In this document: positions 36,384-39,587 of the stretch, piece after piece | How positions within the stretch are numbered: position 1 is the stretch's first letter | Layout of the letters: each line of letters starts with the position of its first letter | DNA from: a virus | Reading direction: 5' to 3' (one strand) | Virus record (IMG/VR): IMGVR_UViG_3300006790_000007 | Coordinates: 1 to 39,587 of that record | DNA length: 39,587 bases | Notes under the pieces: generated by a model | What the model saw: the letters and a program-made list of their open reading frames with translations, nothing else | Databases searched by the model: none | What the model was told of the DNA's origin: nothing | Made by a program: the position numbers and the translations under genes

Positions 36384-36760
36384 TAAAAGGAACAATTAAA
36401 GAAATCAAAGAAAAACAGTCTGGAACTTCTCAAGCTGGTAAAGACTGGGTTAAGCAAACCTTTGTAGTAAGCAATAACGAAGGGTATGAAGGAAGGGAGC
36501 AGATATTTGCTTTTGAGTTATTCGGTGCTGAAAAAGTAGAGAACTTTAATAAGTATAATAAAGTAGGTCAGCAAGTAGAGGTTAAGTTTAATATTAAATG
36601 CAACGAATGGCAGGGTAAGTATTACACTACTTTAGAAGCATGGAATGTGTTTAGTGTTAATGAGCAAGTAACTGAGCAAGTAACTGAGCAAGTAACTGAG
36701 CAAGTAACTGAGCAAGTAACTGAGCAAGTAACTGAGGAAGAAAACGATTTACCATTTTAA
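36380..36760 (+). CDS. SSB-like OB-fold protein (DUF3127-like)
   Basis: 126 residues. An OB-fold domain at 1-92 resembles DUF3127 (IKGTIKEI..., DWVKQTFVVSNN, QIFAFELFG, VGQQVEVKFNIKCNEWQGKYYTTLEAW), a family of Bacteroidota that takes the role of SSB. Six repeats of EQVT (95-118) form the linker, then an acidic tip EEENDLPF, like the C-terminal peptide of bacterial SSB that binds repair and replication partners. It likely coats single strands for the ERF protein and helicase. It starts with an ATGA overlap. Confidence 0.8.
   Translation: MIKGTIKEIKEKQSGTSQAGKDWVKQTFVVSNNEGYEGREQIFAFELFGAEKVENFNKYNKVGQQVEVKFNIKCNEWQGKYYTTLEAWNVFSVNEQVTEQVTEQVTEQVTEQVTEQVTEEENDLPF
36662..36733 (+). repeat. Six perfect 12-bp tandem repeats in the SSB linker
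   Basis: GAGCAAGTAACT six times, exactly identical, coding for EQVT. Perfect identity at synonymous sites shows recent expansion by slippage or recombination. It sets the length of the linker between OB domain and acidic tip, and would be expected to differ between close relatives. Confidence 0.9.
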
Positions 36761-36769
36761 TTATAAATT

Positions 36770-37015
36770 ATGTTTGGATTTCATAAAACACCAGAAATTT
36801 ATAACCCTAGTGAAGACCGAGTAAAAAAGAAGAAAGTGTATAGATACGCAAGATTAGAAAAGGTTATAGATAAAAAGATTTACGAGTGTAATAGAGTTAT
36901 CGTAGATCATACATTAGAAAATAAATTTACAGAGCAGGATTATATAAAAGCCTGTTCTGATAAAGTAAGATTTGAAAAGATTAAAAACTACTTACATGAA
37001 AGAGCAAAAAGATAA
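36770..37015 (+). CDS. Hypothetical basic protein
   Basis: 81 residues, Lys-rich (DRVKKKKVYRYARLEKVIDKK), probably helical, could bind nucleic acid. Unknown family. It starts 9 bases after the SSB stop and its end overlaps the following small membrane-protein gene by 20 bp. Confidence 0.65.
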   Translation: MFGFHKTPEIYNPSEDRVKKKKVYRYARLEKVIDKKIYECNRVIVDHTLENKFTEQDYIKACSDKVRFEKIKNYLHERAKR

Positions 37016-37160
37016 CCTCTTATATGGGGTTTTAATATTAATAATTGTTTTAGTGTGTTGGGTTAAAGCGAAAGAAAATTATGAAAAAACAAAAGAGCGT
37101 ATACAGGTTCAAGGTGTTAGCAAACTTATCAGATATAAAAAAAGCGATAGACATTGTTAA
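36996..37160 (+). CDS. Small single-pass membrane protein
   Basis: 54 residues from ATG 36996 (MKEQKDNLLYGVLILIIVLV); the longer frame from 36972 lacks a good leader. A membrane helix at about 9-25, then a basic cytoplasmic tail (KAKENYEKTKERIQVQ). It overlaps the next gene by 80 bp, which is unusual; either both are translated or the last part is only tolerated read-on. Moderate confidence. Confidence 0.45.
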   Translation: MKEQKDNLLYGVLILIIVLVCWVKAKENYEKTKERIQVQGVSKLIRYKKSDRHC

Positions 37161-37440
37161 TAATTACTGCGAATACTTTGAATTAGATAAAGACCTATTG
37201 CTTACAACATCAAGAAAAGCTAATTTAGTTTTACACCGTAAAGCTTTATTACTTATATTAAAAGATAAAGGTTTTAACGAGCCTTTAATAGGTTTTATTT
37301 TAAGAAGAGACAGAACAACATTGATTAAACAATACTCTGAGCTAAGGGATTTGAAAAAGTGGGAACATAAAATGGGTTTGATTAGCAAAGAGTTTAGATT
37401 AGCAGAAGATTATGAAAAAAACTTTCAAAGAGCATCCTAA
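37081..37440 (+). CDS. DnaA-C-like DNA-binding protein
   Basis: 119 residues, basic. Residues 40-90 resemble domain IV of DnaA: LTTSRKANLVLHRKALLLIL then GFNEPLIGFILRRDRTTLIK (about 64-83), where RRDRTT stands for the GRDHTT signature that reads the DnaA box. DnaA domain IV-like proteins of phages bind an origin or inhibit host initiation. The first 35 residues are an additional helix. It lies within the replication/recombination operon, so it may act at the phage origin. Its start overlaps the preceding gene by 80 bp. Confidence 0.65.
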   Translation: MKKQKSVYRFKVLANLSDIKKAIDIVNNYCEYFELDKDLLLTTSRKANLVLHRKALLLILKDKGFNEPLIGFILRRDRTTLIKQYSELRDLKKWEHKMGLISKEFRLAEDYEKNFQRAS

Positions 37441-37645
37441 TTATTATATGGTTGATGATGAGGTTTATAAAGACTCCCATGAAAAAAACGGAAGATCTTA
37501 CAGAGCTTTTAAGCTTAGAAAAACCTATAGAAATAGGACAGAAAAATTCAAAGGCACAGAGGGATATTATTTAGACGGGAAGTTTTACAGCCTTAAAAAA
37601 CTAAAAAATATAGCGATATGCCACGAAACAACCAATATAGATTAA
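37412..37645 (+). CDS. Small phage protein with 'KFYSLKKLKN' motif
   Basis: 77 residues, basic, with several Tyr and Arg (KLRKTYRNRTEKFKGTEGYY). The motif GYYLDGKFYSLKKLKN (about 51-66) resembles GYTVKGKFYTLDKLRKHL in the gene at 27509. This could be a DNA-binding module as in homing endonuclease-associated regions, but no nuclease is attached. It overlaps both neighbours (29 and 28 bp). Confidence 0.65.
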   Translation: MKKTFKEHPNYYMVDDEVYKDSHEKNGRSYRAFKLRKTYRNRTEKFKGTEGYYLDGKFYSLKKLKNIAICHETTNID

Positions 37646-38544
37646 CTAGATTTGAAGTAGATTCTTTAGGTCTTAAATGGAAAGGTAAGGATGGTAAAAG
37701 AAATCCACGTTACAGACTTAAAAAAGAATTAATAAATAAGCTATATGAGATAAGAGGAACTAATAAAGGGGCTAAAGTTTTGATATTTGATATTGAGACT
37801 GCTCCACTAGCTGCTTATGTATGGAGTTTATGGAAAAATAATGTAGGAGGATCACAAATTATATCAAATTGGTTTATGCTTACATGGTCTGCTAAATGGT
37901 TATTTGATGATAAAGTTATGGCAGATAAATTAACATCTAAAGAAGCTTTAAAACAAAACGACAAAAGAATAGTTAAGAGCCTTTTTAAACTAATAGATGA
38001 AGCTGATATAGTAATAGCTCACAATGGAGACAAATTTGATCTAAGAAAGGTTAATACTAGGTTTTTACTTCATGGTTTAGGAACTCCTTCTAGTTTCCAG
38101 AGTATAGATACTTTAAAACACGCTAGAAAACAATTAGCATTTAGTTCTAATCGTTTAGACTATCTAGGGAATATGTTAGGGGTAGGAAGAAAAATAGACA
38201 CAGGAGGCTTTGATTTATGGGCTAGATGTATGGCTGGAGAAGATGAAGCTTTTCAAGAGATGGAAGATTATAATATTCAGGATGTTTTACTATTAGAGGA
38301 AGTTTATTTATTGATGCGCCCTTATATTAAGCCTCATCCTAATCTTGGGTTGTATATTGGTGATGGTGTTACTAGATGCCCTTCATGTGGATCTGATAAA
38401 TTAGAACCTACTGGAGAATATTACACCACTGTTAATGCTTACACAGAGCTTAAATGTAAATGTTGCGGAAGTAATAGTAGATCGAGACAATCTAGTATGT
38501 CACTAAGCAAAAGAAGACACGTTTTAAGTAGTTTACCACGATGA
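37618..38544 (+). CDS. DEDD-family 3'-5' exonuclease with zinc ribbon
   Basis: 308 residues. RNase H-like exonuclease: Asp58 and Glu60 in LIFDIETAP (ExoI), Asp141 in AHNGDKFDLRKV (ExoII), and Tyr218/Asp222 in YNIQDV (ExoIII, DEDDy type). N-terminal 50 residues are basic and HTH-like; the C-terminus has a zinc ribbon, CPSCG at 254-258 and CKCCG at 280-284. It would trim 3' ends in phage recombination or repair. Starts 28 bp inside the preceding gene and overlaps the NinG-like gene by 4 bp. Confidence 0.85.
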   Translation: MPRNNQYRLTRFEVDSLGLKWKGKDGKRNPRYRLKKELINKLYEIRGTNKGAKVLIFDIETAPLAAYVWSLWKNNVGGSQIISNWFMLTWSAKWLFDDKVMADKLTSKEALKQNDKRIVKSLFKLIDEADIVIAHNGDKFDLRKVNTRFLLHGLGTPSSFQSIDTLKHARKQLAFSSNRLDYLGNMLGVGRKIDTGGFDLWARCMAGEDEAFQEMEDYNIQDVLLLEEVYLLMRPYIKPHPNLGLYIGDGVTRCPSCGSDKLEPTGEYYTTVNAYTELKCKCCGSNSRSRQSSMSLSKRRHVLSSLPR

Positions 38545-38918
38545 GAAGAAGTAAAACAAAAGCTAAATCTAAAGAGAAGGCTGATAAATATTTCAGTCTT
38601 TTTATTAGAGAAAGAGACAAAGACAAGCCGTGTGTTACTTGTGGGGTTTATACAGACTCTAAAGATTGTGGTCATTTTATTTCAAGGCGTTTTGAAAGCA
38701 CTAGATATGATGAACAGAACTCTCATGGTCAGTGCCAGAAATGCAACCGCTTCGAATATGGTAATCAGTTTGAACATAGTTTAAAGATTGATGAAATGTA
38801 CGGCAAAGGAACTGCTGAAAAGCTACACATGAAAAGTAAAATGCTATGTAAGCGCAGCCAGAACGACTACGAAGAAATAGCTAAGTATTATAAAAACAAG
38901 TTAGGGGGTAATATATGA
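38541..38918 (+). CDS. ninG: NinG/Rap-like recombination endonuclease
   Basis: 125 residues, similar to lambda NinG (Rap), a structure-specific nuclease acting on Holliday junctions and D-loops. Cys31/Cys34 in PCVTCG, Asp-Cys-Gly-His (DCGHF with His45), SRRFESTRYDEQN and Cys65/Cys68 in QCQKCNR are the Zn-binding and core motifs of the family. Basic N-terminus (MRRSKTKAKSKEK). Length is shorter than NinG (about 200), with only the core retained. Overlaps upstream by 4 bp and downstream gene by 4 bp. Confidence 0.8.
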   Translation: MRRSKTKAKSKEKADKYFSLFIRERDKDKPCVTCGVYTDSKDCGHFISRRFESTRYDEQNSHGQCQKCNRFEYGNQFEHSLKIDEMYGKGTAEKLHMKSKMLCKRSQNDYEEIAKYYKNKLGGNI

Positions 38919-39013
38919 ACTATCAAGAATTAAAAGAACTCGTACAATTAATGGCTTTTGCCATGCTTTGTTTAATAATGTTGCTGTTTTTAAAGTGTTC
39001 AGGATGCTGCTAG
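38915..39013 (+). CDS. Very small membrane protein
   Basis: 32 residues with a hydrophobic C-terminal half (LMAFAMLCLIMLLFL), ending in KCSGCC. It starts with an ATGA overlap on the ninG-like gene and overlaps the ninB-like gene by 10 bp. Coupling supports it, small size weakens it. Function unknown. Confidence 0.45.
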   Translation: MNYQELKELVQLMAFAMLCLIMLLFLKCSGCC

Positions 39014-39417
39014 ATTTAAGTAAAGATATAGACCTAAACAAGTTTAAAAGATATACTGAGTATTTAATATCTAAGTCGCATAAGGTGGATATAAAAAAGG
39101 TTAACCATAAAAGAACTGTTAATCAGAATAAATATCTTCATGTATGCATATCCTTATTTGCAATAGAATACGGGTATACACTAGAAGAAGCTAAGACTTA
39201 TCTTAAAAGAATGTGTGACTTCATGGTGTACGAAAAGAATGGTCAGAAGTTTCTTCTTAAGACTTCCAAAATGGATTCAGCAGAGCTAACTAAATTTATT
39301 GAATGGATTAGATCATACGCTGGAATGCAGGGTTTATATATTCCTACCAGTGAAGAATACTTGACTAACTGGATGGAAGTAGAAAAAGAAATAGAAAAAC
39401 ATCGAGAATATTTGTAA
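39004..39417 (+). CDS. ninB: NinB-like recombination protein
   Basis: 137 residues from ATG 39004; a longer TTG-started frame would read over the preceding small gene. The motif RTVNQNKYLHVCISLFAIEYG, split here as RTVNQNKYLHVCI and SLFAIEYG, followed by TLEEAKTYLKRMC, is like the NinB family (lambda Orf), a recombination mediator that helps load annealing proteins on SSB-coated strands. It fits the neighbouring ERF, SSB-like and NinG proteins. Last gene of the long operon, near a promoter for the HTH gene. Confidence 0.75.
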   Translation: MLLDLSKDIDLNKFKRYTEYLISKSHKVDIKKVNHKRTVNQNKYLHVCISLFAIEYGYTLEEAKTYLKRMCDFMVYEKNGQKFLLKTSKMDSAELTKFIEWIRSYAGMQGLYIPTSEEYLTNWMEVEKEIEKHREYL

Positions 39418-39440
39418 GTTTAAAAAATTAAACTATATTG
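39412..39440 (+). promoter_or_regulatory. Promoter candidate for the HTH gene
   Basis: TTG (39412-39414), 19 bp, TATATTG (39434-39440): the spacing is as elsewhere in this genome, with one T fewer in the -7 box. It lies 4 bases before the ATG at 39445, so the message would be nearly leaderless. Transcription would run across the contig join into the initiator-like gene. Confidence 0.45.
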
Positions 39441-39444
39441 CATT

Positions 39445-39582
39445 ATGATTAACGGTTATATGCCAGTAAAAGATTATGCAGCTAAACATAATATAAGTGT
39501 TCAAGCTGTATATCAGAAGATAAAAAGAGGTTATTTAGAATCAACTAAAATAGGCTCTTATGTATTAGTAAAAACTAAGTAA
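39445..39582 (+). CDS. Small helix-turn-helix protein (excisionase/AlpA-like)
   Basis: 45 residues: MINGYMPVKDYAAKHNISVQ then AVYQKIKRGYLESTKIGSYV, ending LVKTK. The layout 'VKDYAAKHNISVQAVYQKIKRG' with a wing-like YLEST.IG.YVLV end (given only as parts) is a MerR/excisionase-type winged HTH domain, as in small phage regulators (AlpA, Xis). It precedes the initiator-like gene across the join and may control it or bind the palindromes upstream of promoters. The start at 39445 is the first ATG; 39460 is a second option. Its 3' part is repeated at 1-118. Confidence 0.8.
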   Translation: MINGYMPVKDYAAKHNISVQAVYQKIKRGYLESTKIGSYVLVKTK

Positions 39583-39587
39583 AAAAA
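39465..39587. repeat. Direct terminal repeat, right copy
   Basis: Exact copy of bases 1-123, see the left copy. It contains most of the HTH gene. Removing one copy joins the genome in a circle with the HTH gene followed by the initiator-like gene at the usual operon distance. Confidence 0.9.

Noticed and set aside
39445-39582. Excisionase as proof of a temperate phage
   Set aside because: The HTH resembles Xis/AlpA, but no integrase or repressor exists in the closed genome; a transcription regulator is more likely.
1-39587. tRNA genes
   Set aside because: No cloverleaf with the T-loop signature GGTTCGAATCC or close variants was found on reading both strands by eye; a covariance search would be needed for certainty.

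Overview
The window looks like a complete, circularly closed genome of a tailed phage (siphovirus-like, judged from the tape measure, tail-assembly chaperone and absence of sheath genes). The first 123 bases recur exactly as the last 123, so the unique length is 39,464 bp and one small gene runs across the join. The host is almost certainly a Bacteroidota, probably Flavobacteriia. The DNA is AT-rich, promoters have the Bacteroidota form TTG-N19-TAnnTTTG, Shine-Dalgarno sites are mostly missing, and there are families typical of that phylum (DUF3127-like OB protein, DUF6171-like zinc ribbon, LamG and Ig tail modules). No integrase, repressor module or tRNA was seen, so a lytic lifestyle is likely.

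Layout. 1-4215: replication (initiator-like gene with internal 12-bp iterons, SNF2 helicase fused to a DNA methyltransferase, DnaB/RecA-like ATPase). 4216-5630: a predicted non-coding RNA, a MazG-like enzyme and small genes, one of which is bounded by attC-like palindromes. 5636-9702: three receptor-binding or tail-fibre proteins, two sharing an N-terminal module. 9703-11407: a second predicted small RNA and five small genes of unknown function. 11515-13500: small and large terminase with a membrane protein between them. 13503-24733: a sulfotransferase-like enzyme, the G/GT tail chaperone with a -1 frameshift site, connectors, a 1051-residue adhesin-like tail protein, a baseplate-like protein and the tape measure. 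24803-27457: ClpP-type protease/scaffold, major capsid and major tail proteins.

27509-29734 is on the minus strand: six small genes with palindromic sites in the gaps between them. Most sites have a TAYAAC...GTTRTA core or a degenerate form of it. A good promoter lies at the head, followed by one such site. This resembles an integron cassette array, inserted within the structural region. 29770-31356 has a glycosyltransferase-like and a methyltransferase gene. 31424-33442 holds portal and connectors, unusually placed after the capsid gene. 33427-34831 is lysis (membrane protein, T7-lysozyme-like amidase, holin-like protein, single-gene spanin). 34984-39582 is recombination and replication support (ERF annealing protein, SSB-like protein, DnaA-C-like protein, DEDD exonuclease, NinG, NinB, small HTH protein), joining back to position 1.

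The replication and recombination genes would build an annealing-based replisome. The fused methyltransferase and MazG enzyme may protect phage DNA or adjust nucleotide pools. The sulfotransferase, glycosyltransferase and methyltransferase suggest modification of a glycan on the host surface or virion. Most interesting are the attC-like cassette array and the two predicted small RNAs.
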